A stretch of DNA of 64,000 nucleotides from Rhodoferax mekongensis (GCF_032191775.1 NZ_CP132507.1:521001-585000); one strand, 5' to 3'; shown: positions 47,467 to 57,300, counted from the first letter of the stretch. Numbers and translations are program-made. The notes: generated by a model not told the origin, from the sequence alone.

Positions 47467-48426
47467 TTAACGGTTGCCGCCCGGCGCCAATCGGTCGATC
47501 AGACCGTTCAGCTCATCGAGCGAGCCGAACTGGATCACCACTTCTCCCATTTCCTCGAAACGGCCGTGGCGCTTGACGCGCTTTTTGATGTGCACATCCA
47601 CCTGGGCCATGAGCAAATCAGAGAGTTCTTCTTCCACACGCTTGATGTCACGCGACTTTTCCTTGGCCGGCTTTTGCGGCTTGAGGGAGAACTCAGCACT
47701 GAGCTTTTTGACCAAACTCTCGGCTTCGCGCACCGACATTTTTTTGGTGGCGATCTGGTTGGCTGCGGTGATCTGCGTGCCGCGGTCCAAGGCCAACAAG
47801 GCACGGGCGTGGCCCATGTCGATGTCGCCGGCCATCAGCATGGTCTGCACCGGATCGGCGAGGTTCAAGAGGCGCAGCAGGTTGCTCGCCGCGCTGCGCG
47901 AACGGCCCACGGCCTGGGCCGCGGTTTCGTGGGTGAGGCCGAATTCCCGGATCAAACGCTGCAGACCCTGCGCTTCTTCCAGCGGGTTCAGGTCTTCACG
48001 CTGGATGTTTTCGATCAGCGCCATCGCAGCGGCGGCCTCGTTGGGCACGTCGCGCACCAGCACCGGCACCTCGGTCAGGCCGGCCAGTTTGGCGGCGCGG
48101 AAGCGGCGTTCACCGGCGATGATTTCATAGACGGCGCGCTTGCGGCCATCGCCAATGTGCTTGGCGGCATCTGCCTCATCGAGCTTGCGCACCAGTATCG
48201 GTTGCATGATGCCCTGTGCCTTGATGCTCTCTGCCAGCTCGTACAGGGCACCCTCGTCCATGCGGGTGCGCGGCTGGTAGACGCCTGCCACCATATCGGC
48301 CAACAGCAAGGTGCTGGGCGTGGTCTGAGTCGCGGGGGTGGCATCGGCTGCAGGAGCATCCACCACTTTGGGTCCCAGCAGGGCTTCCAGGCCCATGCCC
48401 AAGCCTTTGGGTTTTTTCGTAACCAT
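47467..48426 (-). CDS. parB: chromosome partitioning protein ParB
   Basis: A 319-residue CTP-dependent DNA clamp of the ParB/Spo0J family. It opens with MVTKKPKGLGMGLEALLG, then has the ParB/CTPase domain with GVYQPRTRMDEGALYELAESI, IGDGRKRAVYEIIAGERRFRAAKLAG (GERRxRA box), the HTH over ENIQREDLNPLEEAQGLQRLIREFGLTHETAAQAVGRS, and a C-terminal dimer domain. It binds the parS sites at 50905-52444. Two genes separate it from parA. Confidence 0.95.
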   Translation of the reverse strand: MVTKKPKGLGMGLEALLGPKVVDAPAADATPATQTTPSTLLLADMVAGVYQPRTRMDEGALYELAESIKAQGIMQPILVRKLDEADAAKHIGDGRKRAVYEIIAGERRFRAAKLAGLTEVPVLVRDVPNEAAAAMALIENIQREDLNPLEEAQGLQRLIREFGLTHETAAQAVGRSRSAASNLLRLLNLADPVQTMLMAGDIDMGHARALLALDRGTQITAANQIATKKMSVREAESLVKKLSAEFSLKPQKPAKEKSRDIKRVEEELSDLLMAQVDVHIKKRVKRHGRFEEMGEVVIQFGSLDELNGLIDRLAPGGNR

Positions 48427-48451
48427 GTTTCTATTCCTCTTTTTATAGTCG

Positions 48452-48781
48452 CTATTTTCCGTTGAGCATCTCGAATGGCACTCCGCACTTTATGCACTTT
48501 GGCAAATGCAAAGTGCCTATCTCAAGCTCACGGTTCTGGGTTAAAGAAACTCCGCAAAAGGGGCACTTTGGTTTGAACAGAATGGAAAAGAGCATTTGAG
48601 CAACAAGAAAACAGGCTGCGAAACCTATCGCTGCGCCCTGCCATCCATGCTCTTTGAAGAGCAAGATAGAAACTAACGCTCCGACAGCACTACCTGCTAG
48701 ATATCCATATTTTTCACGCTTCCTAAGAAGCGCCACCTTTTGGGCAGCGGCGATGCCGTTTAAACGTTTGTCCCGCTTCAT
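48452..48781 (-). CDS. small membrane protein with a zinc-ribbon end, inserted in the par operon
   Basis: A 109-residue protein: a Lys/Arg-rich N-terminus, two helices (residues about 25-42 and 48-68) and a C-terminal soluble part with CPFCG and CIKCG knuckles (about residues 74-98). No function is known. The gene is distinctly AT-richer than its neighbours (111 of 240 bases G or C in 48481-48720, versus about 70 percent in the adjoining hydrolase gene), which suggests recent acquisition. It overlaps the hydrolase stop by 4 bases, so it is nevertheless coupled to the operon. Confidence 0.6.
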   Translation of the reverse strand: MKRDKRLNGIAAAQKVALLRKREKYGYLAGSAVGALVSILLFKEHGWQGAAIGFAACFLVAQMLFSILFKPKCPFCGVSLTQNRELEIGTLHLPKCIKCGVPFEMLNGK

Positions 48782-49350
48782 ATGCGCTGATTGCTTCTGC
48801 CAGCCGCAACTTCCATGAGTCGCCGCAACCTAGCCAACCCTTCTGGCCAGTCACCCAAGCCGGACTCGGCATTTAGGTGACCGGCGTTGCCGCAGTCCAC
48901 GAAGTCGGCTCCCCAGGCGGCGGCGAACTGCTGTGCCCGCTCAAAGCTGCAATAAGGGTCGTTGCGGCTGCCCAGCAACTCGGCAGCGAAGGGCAACTTG
49001 TCCATGACGACCGGCCACCAGCTCTTGAGCGGGGCCAGCAACTCCTCACGCTCCGGGTCACCGGGGCCGACCAGAAAGGCAGCCTTCACGCGGTGGGTGT
49101 TCTGCGAATGTTGGGCCCAGGCGGCGGTGAGTATGCAGCCCAGGCTGTGTGCCACCAGCACCACTGGCGTGGGTGCGGCCAGCACGGTTTCTTCGAGCTG
49201 CATCATCCAGTCGCCGCGCAGCGGTTGCATCCAGTCGTGCTGCTGCACCCGGGTAAAGCCATGCAAGGCTTCCCAGCGGCTTTGCCAATGGGCCGGGCCG
49301 GAGTTCTGCCAGCCGGGCAACAGGAGGGTGGTGAAGCTTGCGAGTTCCAT
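48778..49350 (-). CDS. RBBP9/YdeN-type alpha/beta hydrolase
   Basis: A 190-residue serine hydrolase of the DUF1234/RBBP9 group: LLLPGWQNSGPAHWQSRWEALHG opening, nucleophile elbow VAHSLGC (Ser about residue 70), the Asp of GSRNDPYC, and the final His in NAGHLNAESGLGDWPEG. All catalytic residues are present. The substrate is unknown. It lies 4 bases after parA and is therefore in the partition operon. The start at 49350 gives the family N-terminus. Confidence 0.85.
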   Translation of the reverse strand: MELASFTTLLLPGWQNSGPAHWQSRWEALHGFTRVQQHDWMQPLRGDWMMQLEETVLAAPTPVVLVAHSLGCILTAAWAQHSQNTHRVKAAFLVGPGDPEREELLAPLKSWWPVVMDKLPFAAELLGSRNDPYCSFERAQQFAAAWGADFVDCGNAGHLNAESGLGDWPEGLARLRRLMEVAAGRSNQRI

Positions 49351-49354
49351 GGGT

Positions 49355-50140
49355 TTACATGACCTTGATGCGGTCCACCATCTCTTGCGCAAAGGTCACG
49401 AAAGACTGCGCGCCTTTGGACTGAGGATCGAACACCACACCGGGCACGCCGTAGCTGGGCGCCTCGGCCAGACGCACGTTACGGGGGATGACGGTGTCGA
49501 ACACCTTGTCGCCGAAGTGGGCCTTGAGCTGGTCGCTCACCTGGTTTTGCAAGGTAATGCGGGGGTCGAACATCACGCGCAGCAGGCCGATGATCTGCAG
49601 GTCGTCGTTGAGGTTGGCCTTGACCTGCTTGATGGTGTTGACCAGATCCGTCAGGCCTTCGAGGGCGAAGTACTCGCATTGCATGGGCACGATCACACCA
49701 TGGGCGCAGCAAAGGCCGTTGAGGGTGAGCATGCTCAAGGAGGGCGGGCAGTCGATAAGAACGAAGTCGTATTCATGGTCCACCACTGCCAGCGCCTGTT
49801 TGAGGCGGCGCTCACGTCGCTCCAGCTCCACCATTTCCACCTCGGCACCCGCCAGTTCGCGGTTGGCGCCCAGGATGTCGTAGCTGCAGCCGCCCTCGAT
49901 CAGCTTTTCGCTTTTGGCACGGGCTTCGGCCACCGTGGCGGATTCCAGCAGCACGTCGTACACCGTGAGTTCGAGTTTGCGCTTGTCCACCCCCGAGCCC
50001 ATGGTGGCATTGCCCTGCGGGTCCAGGTCAATCATCAACACCCGCTGCCCGACCTTGGCCAGACCTGCAGCCAGGTTGACGGTGGTGGTGGTTTTGCCGA
50101 CGCCACCTTTTTGGTTGGCAACGCAGAAGATTTTGGCCAT
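49355..50140 (-). CDS. parA: chromosome partitioning ATPase ParA
   Basis: A 261-residue deviant Walker-type ATPase (ParA/Soj/MinD class): KGGVGKTTTTVNLAA (residues about 11-25) with the signature Lys, Walker A' motif, YDFVLIDCPPSLSMLT (about 120-135) with the Asp of switch II, and DPRITLQNQVSDQLKAHFGDKVF later. It positions ParB-parS complexes during chromosome segregation. Followed by the hydrolase, zinc-ribbon gene and parB in one operon, which is an unusual separation of parA and parB. Confidence 0.95.
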   Translation of the reverse strand: MAKIFCVANQKGGVGKTTTTVNLAAGLAKVGQRVLMIDLDPQGNATMGSGVDKRKLELTVYDVLLESATVAEARAKSEKLIEGGCSYDILGANRELAGAEVEMVELERRERRLKQALAVVDHEYDFVLIDCPPSLSMLTLNGLCCAHGVIVPMQCEYFALEGLTDLVNTIKQVKANLNDDLQIIGLLRVMFDPRITLQNQVSDQLKAHFGDKVFDTVIPRNVRLAEAPSYGVPGVVFDPQSKGAQSFVTFAQEMVDRIKVM

Positions 50141-50185
50141 AGGACGCTCAGGGTGTGAAAACGAAAAACAGAAACAGCGGTGGAA

Positions 50186-50806
50186 TTACTTGGCGGACTG
50201 CAGGGCCAGCTTGATGCCAAAGCCCACCAGAAACAGACCCGCCACTTTCTCCAGCACCCGGCCGATGCGGGGGTCGGCCCGCATACGCTCGGCCAGAAAG
50301 TGGGTCAACAGCGTGGCGCCAAGACCGTAGAGAAAAGTCAAAAAGGCAATCGTCGCGGCCATGAATCCATAGGTCACCAGTCCTTGCTGGTTCGCGCGAT
50401 CCACAAATAGGGGGAAGAAGGCCATGTAAAACAGGATGGCCTTGGGGTTGAGCAGCGTGATGAGCAAAGCCTGGCGCAGGTAGTGGCCTGCCTTGATGTT
50501 GAGCACCGGTGCAGCGCCGGGTTTGGCGGTCAACATCTTGTAGCCCAGCCAAGCCAGATAAGCAGCGCCGGCCCACTGAACAGCGTGGAAGGCTTCGGGG
50601 TACGCGGCCAGCAGGGCCGCCACACCCGCGACGGCAGACCACATCAGCACCTGGTCACCAAGGATCACACCGAGGGTAGCGGCCAGTCCACCGGCAATAC
50701 CACCCTTGCTGGTAGACGTCACCAAAGCCAAATTACCCGGGCCGGGAATGGCCAGGAACACGATGATGGTGATGACAAAGGTACCGTAATCGGTGACGCC
50801 GAGCAT
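50186..50806 (-). CDS. LysE/RhtB-family exporter
   Basis: A 206-residue membrane protein with six hydrophobic helices and the LysE pattern: FLAIPGPGNLALVTSTSKGGIAGGLAATLGVILGDQVLMW (about residues 18-57, in part), AYLAWLGYKML (about 73-83) and the later LLNPKAILFYMAFFP. Family members export amino acids or homoserine lactones. It lies between rsmG (separated by the 408-base repeat-rich gap) and parA (45 bases). The substrate is unknown. Confidence 0.88.
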   Translation of the reverse strand: MLGVTDYGTFVITIIVFLAIPGPGNLALVTSTSKGGIAGGLAATLGVILGDQVLMWSAVAGVAALLAAYPEAFHAVQWAGAAYLAWLGYKMLTAKPGAAPVLNIKAGHYLRQALLITLLNPKAILFYMAFFPLFVDRANQQGLVTYGFMAATIAFLTFLYGLGATLLTHFLAERMRADPRIGRVLEKVAGLFLVGFGIKLALQSAK

Positions 50807-50904
50807 GGGTTTGCTTTCTTGGAGATGGGTGTCGAGTTTACGTTGGAAAGTTTGTGGCGAGGGTTGGGATTTGGGTTGCTGGCGTGCTCAGATCGCCAGA
50901 GTGT

Positions 50905-50920
50905 TGTTTCACGTGAAACC
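50905..50920. promoter_or_regulatory. parS centromere site 1
   Basis: TGTTTCACGTGAAACC matches the ParB site consensus TGTTnCACGTGnAACA at all but the last base. It is intergenic, about 98 bases upstream of the LysE gene. Confidence 0.9.
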
Positions 50921-50990
50921 TTATCGGGTGCAGATTGCACGGTGACTATGGTGCTGGGCTCGCTGTGCGCCAAGGGTACACCCCGCCGTT

Positions 50991-51162
50991 CGTGTCCCCC
51001 GCCTGCTGCGCAGGCTCCTTCTTGACCTCACTTTGGGGTGCACCCCTGCCACGCCGCTGCGAAGAGCGCATAGGGGCGCCGACCGTAGGTTTGCCAGCGC
51101 TTTGTAGGGGTTGGCGTTTTGCGCAGGTCAAGGAGGAGCCCGCACAGCGGGCGGGGGACACG
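50991..51162. repeat. long imperfect inverted repeat (38-base arms, 4 mismatches)
   Basis: The gap 50807-51214 contains no gene. CGTGTCCCCCGCCTGCTGCG (start 50991) to GACCT (51028) is the reverse complement, with 4 mismatches, of 51125-51162. Each arm is itself near-palindromic (CCTGCTGCGCAGG, CCCGCACAGCGGG). The 96-base loop includes further GC-rich hairpin sequences (GGGGTGCACCCC). A REP-like or non-autonomous insertion is likely. Confidence 0.7.
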
Positions 51163-51183
51163 GAGCAAAACGCCAACCCCTAC
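51104..51183. repeat. 19-bp perfect inverted repeat interlocked with the previous one
   Basis: GTAGGGGTTGGCGTTTTGC (51104-51122) and GCAAAACGCCAACCCCTAC (51165-51183) are exact inverted copies and enclose the right arm of the 38-base repeat. The nesting suggests two repeat units, or one unit with alternative folds. Confidence 0.75.
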
Positions 51184-51214
51184 CCATCCCCACAAAAACG
51201 CAAGCCACAAGACC

Positions 51215-51889
51215 TTAGGCGGCTGCCCTCTTCCGCATCCACACAATGCACCGCTCCGCATCCAACCCAGGCACCACAAGCTGTTCCACGTGAAACACTT
51301 CCACAGAACCAGGCAGCGCAGCCATCTCGTCCGCCGGGTGCTTGCCCTTCATTCCCATCCACACCCCCTGCCCAGCCAAGGCTTTTTCGGACCAGGTGGT
51401 GAAGTCCACCAAAGAAGCAAAGGCACGCGAGCTGACCACGTCGTAGGGCTCAGTCAAGCTTTCCACCCGCGCATGGATGCCACGCAGGTTAGGCAGCTTC
51501 AAGGTCACTGCCACCTGCTGGATGAACGCAGCCTTCTTGGCCACCGTATCGACACAGTGCACCGTGATGTGCGGGCAGCAAATGGCAATCACGATACCGG
51601 GCAGGCCAGCACCCGAACCCACATCCAGCAAGCGCGGCTTGTCACTACACACGCCCTGCTCTTTCAAAGCGGCAAGCTGCTTTTGCAAAGGAGCGATCAC
51701 CGCCAGACTGTCCAGCAAGTGGTGCGTGAGCATCTCATCCGGATCGCGCACCGCCGTCAGGTTGTAGACCTTGGTCCATTTCTGGATCAGGGCAAGGTAC
51801 TCCAACAATGCAGCTTGCTGGGCAGCGTCCAGATTCAAACTCAATGCTGTGGCCGCTTTGCCCAGTTGCTCCAAGTGACTGGCGCTCAT
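51215..51889 (-). CDS. rsmG: 16S rRNA 7-methylguanosine methyltransferase RsmG
   Basis: A 224-residue methyltransferase that modifies G527 of 16S rRNA. Conserved parts: [32 protein letters not shown] (about residues 30-61, in part), the SAM motif [17 protein letters not shown] (about 93-109) and VESL with SRAFASL near the Lys-rich region. The gene starts with a 4-base overlap on mnmG, the classic gidA-gidB pair. A parS site (51282-51297) lies in its 3' coding part. Confidence 0.95.
   Translation of the reverse strand: MSASHLEQLGKAATALSLNLDAAQQAALLEYLALIQKWTKVYNLTAVRDPDEMLTHHLLDSLAVIAPLQKQLAALKEQGVCSDKPRLLDVGSGAGLPGIVIAICCPHITVHCVDTVAKKAAFIQQVAVTLKLPNLRGIHARVESLTEPYDVVSSRAFASLVDFTTWSEKALAGQGVWMGMKGKHPADEMAALPGSVEVFHVEQLVVPGLDAERCIVWMRKRAAA
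51282..51297. promoter_or_regulatory. parS centromere site 2, inside rsmG
   Basis: TGTTCCACGTGAAACA is identical to the classical Bacillus parS consensus. It lies in the 3' part of rsmG, encoding FHVEQ on the minus strand. Confidence 0.92.
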
Positions 51890-53931
51890 ACAGCCTCTGC
51901 CTTCTCAGCGAAGCCCCGGAAGTTGCCCTTCTTCAGGTGGATCATCAACAGCGAAATCGTGGCGGGTGTGATGCCGGACAAGCGCGATGCCTGCCCCAGA
52001 GTTTCGGGCTTGTACTTGCTCAGGCGCTGGCGGGCTTCGATGCTCAGGGCCGTGACTTGCATATAGTCGAGGTCATCCGGCAAGCGCAGGTTCTCGTAAT
52101 GTGCGGCACGCTCCACTTCGTCCTTCTGGCGGTTGATATAGCCGGAATACTTGGCAGCAATTTCCACCTGCTCCACCACCGCAGCCACAAAGGCCACTTC
52201 AACGGCATCCACGGCAGGCAGCCCTGCTGTTTCACGTGAAACCGCGTCCAGCAAATCACGGTTGGCGTACTTGCCATGGTCCAGCGACATCAGCCCGCCG
52301 TAGCTCACATTGGGGCGCCGCAACAGGTCCGCGAGGTTGTACTCATGCTCGATGGACTTGCCCAGCACCCGCTCGGATTCGTCGGCGGCCAGGTTGCGCG
52401 GGTTCACCCAGATGCTGCGCAGACGTTCTGTTTCACGTGAAACAGCATCGCGCTTGCGGCAGAAGGCATCCCAACGCGCGTTGTCCACCAAGCCCAGTTC
52501 ACGACCCACTTCGGTCAAACGGGCATCGGCATTGTCTTCCCGCAGCTGCAAGCGGAACTCCGCCCGGCTGGTGAACATGCGGTAGGGCTCGGTCACGCCC
52601 TTGGTAATCAGGTCATCCACTAGCACGCCCAGGTAGGCTTGGTCACGGCCGGGCAACCAGGTGTCGCCGCTGTAGCTGGCGCTGCCCGCCGCACTCAGGG
52701 CCACATCGCCACCGCCCATGGCGCGCACTTGCAATGCTGCGTTGATACCGGCAAACATCCCTTGCGCCGCCGCCTCTTCATAGCCGGTGGTGCCGTTGAT
52801 CTGACCGGCAAAGAACAGTCCGCCAATCTGGCGTGTCTCAAAACTACCCTTCAGGCTGCGCGGGTCAAAGTAGTCGTACTCAATGGCATAACCGGGGCGC
52901 AGAATGTGCGCGTTCTCCAGGCCGGCCATGCTGCGCACCAACTCGTACTGGATATCGAAAGGCAGGCTGGTGCTGATGCCGTTGGGGTAGTACTCGTGGG
53001 TGGTCAGGCCCTCGGGCTCCAAAAAGATCTGATGACTGTCTTTGTCGGCAAAGCGGTTGATCTTGTCTTCCACACTCGGGCAGTAGCGCGGGCCCACGCC
53101 CTCGATCTTGCCGGTGAACATGGGGCTGCGGTCAAAACCGCTGCGAATGATGTCGTGCGTACGCTCGTTGGTATGGGTGATCCAGCAGGGCACTTGCTGT
53201 GGATGCATGGCCACATTGCCCATGAAACTGACCACCGGCATCACATCGCTCATGCCACCGGGCACGCCGTCGCCAGGCTGCTCAATGCACTTGCTGAAGT
53301 CGATGCTGCGGCCGTCAATGCGCGGCGGGGTTCCGGTCTTGAGGCGGCCCTGGGGCAGCTTCAGTTCTTTGAGTCGGGCCGACAGCGACACGGCGGGCGG
53401 GTCGCCTGCCCGGCCGGCGGCATAGTTGTTCAGGCCCACATGAATCTTGCCGTCCAGAAAGGTGCCGGCCGTCAGCACCACCGTCTTGCCCCTGAAGCGG
53501 ATGCCCACCTGCGTGACGGCACCCACCACCCGCTCGCCTTCGACCATCAGGTCATCGACGGCTTGTTGAAACAACGAGAGGTTGGGTTGGTTCTCCAGCA
53601 TGCGCCGGATCGCGGCTTTATAGAGCACGCGGTCTGCCTGCGCACGGGTAGCCCGCACGGCCGGGCCCTTGCTGGAATTGAGAATGCGGAACTGGATGCC
53701 CGCCTCGTCGGTCGCCAGCGCCATCGCGCCGCCCATGGCATCCACCTCTTTGACCAGGTGGCCCTTGCCGATGCCGCCGATAGAAGGGTTGCAGCTCATC
53801 TGCCCCAGGGTCTCGATGTTGTGGGAGAGCAGCAGGGTCTTGCAGCCCATGCGGGCGGCCGCGAGCGCAGCCTCGGTTCCGGCATGGCCGCCGCCGACAA
53901 CGATGACGTCGAATTCTTGTGGGTACAACAT
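51886..53931 (-). CDS. mnmG: tRNA uridine 5-carboxymethylaminomethyl modification enzyme MnmG
   Basis: A 681-residue FAD protein (formerly GidA) that with MnmE modifies the wobble uridine of certain tRNAs. Features: FAD motif [22 protein letters not shown] (residues about 7-28, in part), [23 protein letters not shown] with the conserved Cys, [14 protein letters not shown], and the C-terminal helical region that contacts MnmE. The start is at MLYPQEFDV; the frame is open further upstream. Two parS sites are inside, and each forces the peptide VSRET. It is the first gene of the mnmG-rsmG-par series. Confidence 0.96.
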   Translation of the reverse strand: MLYPQEFDVIVVGGGHAGTEAALAAARMGCKTLLLSHNIETLGQMSCNPSIGGIGKGHLVKEVDAMGGAMALATDEAGIQFRILNSSKGPAVRATRAQADRVLYKAAIRRMLENQPNLSLFQQAVDDLMVEGERVVGAVTQVGIRFRGKTVVLTAGTFLDGKIHVGLNNYAAGRAGDPPAVSLSARLKELKLPQGRLKTGTPPRIDGRSIDFSKCIEQPGDGVPGGMSDVMPVVSFMGNVAMHPQQVPCWITHTNERTHDIIRSGFDRSPMFTGKIEGVGPRYCPSVEDKINRFADKDSHQIFLEPEGLTTHEYYPNGISTSLPFDIQYELVRSMAGLENAHILRPGYAIEYDYFDPRSLKGSFETRQIGGLFFAGQINGTTGYEEAAAQGMFAGINAALQVRAMGGGDVALSAAGSASYSGDTWLPGRDQAYLGVLVDDLITKGVTEPYRMFTSRAEFRLQLREDNADARLTEVGRELGLVDNARWDAFCRKRDAVSRETERLRSIWVNPRNLAADESERVLGKSIEHEYNLADLLRRPNVSYGGLMSLDHGKYANRDLLDAVSRETAGLPAVDAVEVAFVAAVVEQVEIAAKYSGYINRQKDEVERAAHYENLRLPDDLDYMQVTALSIEARQRLSKYKPETLGQASRLSGITPATISLLMIHLKKGNFRGFAEKAEAV
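52228..52243. promoter_or_regulatory. parS centromere site 3, inside mnmG
   Basis: TGTTTCACGTGAAACC, one base from the perfect palindrome, translated as VSRET in [11 protein letters not shown] of MnmG. Confidence 0.9.
52429..52444. promoter_or_regulatory. parS centromere site 4, inside mnmG
   Basis: TGTTTCACGTGAAACA is a perfect 16-bp palindrome that matches the consensus. It encodes VSRET in [12 protein letters not shown] of MnmG. Confidence 0.93.
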
Positions 53932-54081
53932 GGCATGGGGGCGCGGGGGCGGACCACAGTGCGAGTCCGGCCGGCGCAATCAGAGAAGGGAGGGCGCGAT
54001 TTTACCGGCCTGCTCCGGTTTCAGCCAGTCTCCACCTTCAAGCCCTTGGCCGCGCGGTGCTGCCCGACCCACCGGCCGCAC

Positions 54082-54777
54082 TTAATCCAAGGCCGCCTCG
54101 TGGCGCAACAGCGCTGTATCCAGAAAATCAATGTGTCCGTACCCGAGCGCCAAGGCACCTTCGCGCACAAAGTATTTGAGCTCTTTGGCCAGCGTCTGGC
54201 GGGTCACGCCCAGCATCATGGCCAGCTCTTCATGGGAGACCTGTACACCCTGCCGGGTCTGCGCCGCCATGGTCATGTCGCCTTTGGCCAAGGTAATCAG
54301 CCGCCGCGCCACACGCATGCGGGTGGATCGCAACATGGTGTCCTCGATCAGCCCGAACAAACCCCGCACCCGGGCACAGAGCAGGGTCGTCATGCCGTGG
54401 GCAAACCCCAGACGCTGCATCAGGCGCTTGAAGTCCGCAGCGGTGATCACGAGGACCTCCCCTTCCTGCACCGCAGTCACATCATGGGGTCGGGTCTGTC
54501 CGTCCAGCAAGGTCGTCTCGCCGAACCAGTTGCCCGGCTCCAGCACGGAGAGAATGCCCTCCCGGCCATCCTCACCTGTGGCCGACACGCGCAACAGGCC
54601 GGACAGCACGCCATAAAAGCCGCCCGACACATCGCCCTTGCGGTAGACCGACTCCCCCACTGCCAGCGGCTGGACGACCGCCACCGCCAACATGGCCTTG
54701 CGCTCTGCCAGAGGCAGGGTGGCAAACCAAGGGTTCACAGACATTTTCTTCAGCAGTTCGGTTTTGGAGTGCGCCAT
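54082..54777 (-). CDS. Crp/Fnr-family transcriptional regulator
   Basis: A 231-residue regulator with a cyclic-nucleotide-like N-terminal domain (VYRKGDVSGGFYGVLSGLLRVSATGEDGREGILSVLEPGNWFGETTLLDGQ, about residues 45-95 in part) and a Crp-type HTH (VSHEELAMMLGVTRQTLAKEL, about residues 187-207). No Cys cluster of FNR is seen at the N-terminus, so it is not an oxygen-sensing FNR. It diverges from the class II aldolase gene with a 100-base gap, and probably controls the operon 54878-57909. The start at 54777 (MAHSK) is preferred. Confidence 0.85.
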   Translation of the reverse strand: MAHSKTELLKKMSVNPWFATLPLAERKAMLAVAVVQPLAVGESVYRKGDVSGGFYGVLSGLLRVSATGEDGREGILSVLEPGNWFGETTLLDGQTRPHDVTAVQEGEVLVITAADFKRLMQRLGFAHGMTTLLCARVRGLFGLIEDTMLRSTRMRVARRLITLAKGDMTMAAQTRQGVQVSHEELAMMLGVTRQTLAKELKYFVREGALALGYGHIDFLDTALLRHEAALD

Positions 54778-54877
54778 CCATTCCCCCACGGTGAATACCC
54801 TAGATTGTCAAATTTTTAACAGTGTAACGCCGTCTGCCCCCGCTAACCTCGAATGCAAACCCTTCATGGAGTCATCA

Positions 54878-55636
54878 ATGACCACACCGTCAGTGCAATC
54901 CCAGGTCAGCGAGCAGGAATGGCAACTCCGCCAGGACCTCGCCGCCTGCTACCGGCTGGTCGCCCTGTATGGGTGGAGCGATCTGGTCTTCACCCATATC
55001 AGCGCCCGCATTCCCGGGCCGGAGCACCACTTCCTCATCAACCCCTATGGGTTGATGTTCGACGAGATCACTGCCAGCAGTCTCGTCAAAGTCGATCAAC
55101 ACTGCAATAAGCTGATCGACTCACCCAACCCCGTCAACCCGGCAGGTTTCGTGATCCACAGCGCCGTGCACGAGGCCCGCGAAGACGCCGGCTGCGTGCT
55201 GCACACCCACACCCGCGCAGGCGTCGCGGTGAGCGCCCAGAAGGACGGCGTGCTCCCTTTGAGCCAGCAGTCCACCTTTGTGCTGGCGTCCCTCGCGTAC
55301 CACGACTACGAAGGCGTGGCCTTCCGCCCTGAAGAAAAACCGCGCCTGCAAGCCGACCTGGGCCAGGCCAACTTTCTGGTGCTGCGCAACCACGGCCTGC
55401 TGGTGGTGGGCAAAACCATTGCCGACGCATTCCTGAGCATGTACACCTTCGAGGCCACCTGCCAGATCCAGATCGGCGCGCAGTCCGGTGGCGGCGCGCT
55501 CACCCATGTGAACCCGCAAATCGTCAAAGGCGTAAGTGAGGCCATGCGCGTGCAAACCGGTGGCATGGGCGGCGCCTTTGTCTGGCCGGCCCTGATCCGC
55601 AAACTCCAACGCATAGACCCCAGTTACCAGGACTGA
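54878..55636 (+). CDS. class II aldolase/adducin-family protein
   Basis: A 252-residue protein of the class II aldolase family: [27 protein letters not shown] (about residues 18-44, in part), the metal motif [10 protein letters not shown] (about 106-115) with zinc-ligand His residues, and the later [17 protein letters not shown]. Members act on phosphorylated or hydroxylated ketoses or are decarboxylases. GGAG 7 bases before ATG 54878 supports this start, and the ATG 12 bases upstream is a weaker alternative. It leads an apparent operon with the GMC oxidoreductase and GST. Confidence 0.85.
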   Translation: MTTPSVQSQVSEQEWQLRQDLAACYRLVALYGWSDLVFTHISARIPGPEHHFLINPYGLMFDEITASSLVKVDQHCNKLIDSPNPVNPAGFVIHSAVHEAREDAGCVLHTHTRAGVAVSAQKDGVLPLSQQSTFVLASLAYHDYEGVAFRPEEKPRLQADLGQANFLVLRNHGLLVVGKTIADAFLSMYTFEATCQIQIGAQSGGGALTHVNPQIVKGVSEAMRVQTGGMGGAFVWPALIRKLQRIDPSYQD

Positions 55637-55644
55637 CCCTTTTC

Positions 55645-57282
55645 ATGACCCCCACAGAATTTGACTACATCGTGGTCGGCGGCGGCTCCGCCGGCTGCGT
55701 GCTTGCCGGCCGCCTGAGCGAAGACCCGACCATCACCGTGTGCCTGCTCGAAGCCGGCGGCCCGGACACCAGCGCCTTTATCCACGCGCCCCTGGGCTTC
55801 GCGGCCACAGCACCCTTGGGCATCTTCAACTGGAACTACGAGAGCGTGCCCCAGCCCGGCCTGGGCGGGCGCCGGGGCTTCGCGCCGCGCGGCAAAGTCA
55901 TGGGTGGCAGCAGCTCGCTCAATGCCATGGTCTACACCCGCGGCAACCCCCATGACTACGACCGCTGGGCCGCTTTGGGCAACCCCGGCTGGAGCTACCG
56001 GGAGGTATTGCCGCTCTTCAAGCAGTCCGAGAACAACCAGTGCTTCGGCAACAACGAATACCGCAGCACCGGCGGCCCGCTCAACGTGAGCTACCTGCGC
56101 AGCCCCAGCCCGCTGAACCAGGCCTTTCTGGATGCCTGCGAAAGCCAGGGCCTGCCCCGCACGCCCGACTACAACGGCGCACAGCAATGGGGCTGCGCGC
56201 CCGCGCAAGTGACCCAGAAGGACGGCGAGCGCTGGAGTGCGGCCAAGGCCTATGTCACGCCCCACCGCAACCGGCCCAACCTCACCGTGATCACGCACGC
56301 CCACACCAGCAAAGTACTGCTCGACGGCGTCCATGGCGACCAACGCGCCACCGGGGTGAGCTACCTGCACCGGGGCCAGACCCACGAGCTGCGTGCCCGG
56401 CGCGAGGTGCTGCTCAGCGGCGGCGCCTTCGGCTCGCCCCAGCTGCTCATGCTCTCGGGTGTGGGCCCTGCCGAGCACCTGCGCGAACATGGCATTCCGG
56501 TGCGCCACGTGTTGCCCGGCGTAGGCCAGAACCTGCAGGACCATGTCACCACGGTCCTCATTTACCGCACCCAACACCAGCAGGAGACCCTGGGCTTTTC
56601 GCTCAAGGGCGCGCTCAACATGGTGAAGTCGGTGTTCGAGTGGAGAGCCAAGCGCACCGGCTGGATCACCACCAACGTGGCCGAATCCCAGGCCTTCATG
56701 AAAACCCGGCCTGACGTGGAGGCGCCTGACATTCAGCTCGCGTTTTGCACCGGCATCGTGGACGACCACACCCGCAAAGCCCACCTCGGCCACGGCTACA
56801 CCCTGCACGTCACCCTGATGCGGCCCAAGAGCCGCGGCAGCGTCACCTTGCAGAGCGCCAAGCCCACCGATGCCCCCCGCATCGACCCGGCGTACCTGCA
56901 AGACCCTGATGACCTGGAAACCCTGGTGCGCGGCACGCAGATGGGCTTTGACATCATGCAGGCGCAGGCCTTGCAGCCCTACCGCGGCAAGATGCTTTAC
57001 CCGATTGAACGGGACAACAGGGCACAGATCGAACAGTTCCTGCGTGACCACTCCGACACCGAGTACCACCCCATAGGCACCTGCAAAATGGGCCCGGCCG
57101 ACGACCCCATGGCCGTGGTGGACGCAGAGCTGCGGGTGCACGGCATCCAAGGTCTGCGCGTGGTGGACGCGTCCATCATGCCGGACCTGGTGACTGGCAA
57201 CACCAACGCGCCTACCATCATGATTGCGGAAAAAGCCGTGCAACACATCCGGGCGGCCAAAGCCGCTAGCATGCAAGCCTGA
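55645..57282 (+). CDS. GMC-family FAD alcohol dehydrogenase (choline-dehydrogenase type)
   Basis: A 545-residue flavoprotein: the FAD dinucleotide motif [20 protein letters not shown] (residues about 6-25), [16 protein letters not shown] (about 87-102), and the C-terminal catalytic His and Asn/His region ([11 protein letters not shown] about 472, [23 protein letters not shown] about 511-533, in part). It would oxidise an alcohol or polyol. The sequence contains no TAT or Sec signal. It sits 8 bases after the aldolase gene. Substrate is unknown; an aromatic or aliphatic alcohol is as likely as choline. Confidence 0.92.
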   Translation: MTPTEFDYIVVGGGSAGCVLAGRLSEDPTITVCLLEAGGPDTSAFIHAPLGFAATAPLGIFNWNYESVPQPGLGGRRGFAPRGKVMGGSSSLNAMVYTRGNPHDYDRWAALGNPGWSYREVLPLFKQSENNQCFGNNEYRSTGGPLNVSYLRSPSPLNQAFLDACESQGLPRTPDYNGAQQWGCAPAQVTQKDGERWSAAKAYVTPHRNRPNLTVITHAHTSKVLLDGVHGDQRATGVSYLHRGQTHELRARREVLLSGGAFGSPQLLMLSGVGPAEHLREHGIPVRHVLPGVGQNLQDHVTTVLIYRTQHQQETLGFSLKGALNMVKSVFEWRAKRTGWITTNVAESQAFMKTRPDVEAPDIQLAFCTGIVDDHTRKAHLGHGYTLHVTLMRPKSRGSVTLQSAKPTDAPRIDPAYLQDPDDLETLVRGTQMGFDIMQAQALQPYRGKMLYPIERDNRAQIEQFLRDHSDTEYHPIGTCKMGPADDPMAVVDAELRVHGIQGLRVVDASIMPDLVTGNTNAPTIMIAEKAVQHIRAAKAASMQA

Positions 57283-57300
57283 CCCAACCCGAGGACGTTT

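Noticed and set aside
50807..54081. Possible replication origin near the par locus
   Set aside because: parS sites and mnmG-rsmG are present, but I saw no cluster of TTATCCACA-type DnaA boxes and no dnaA.
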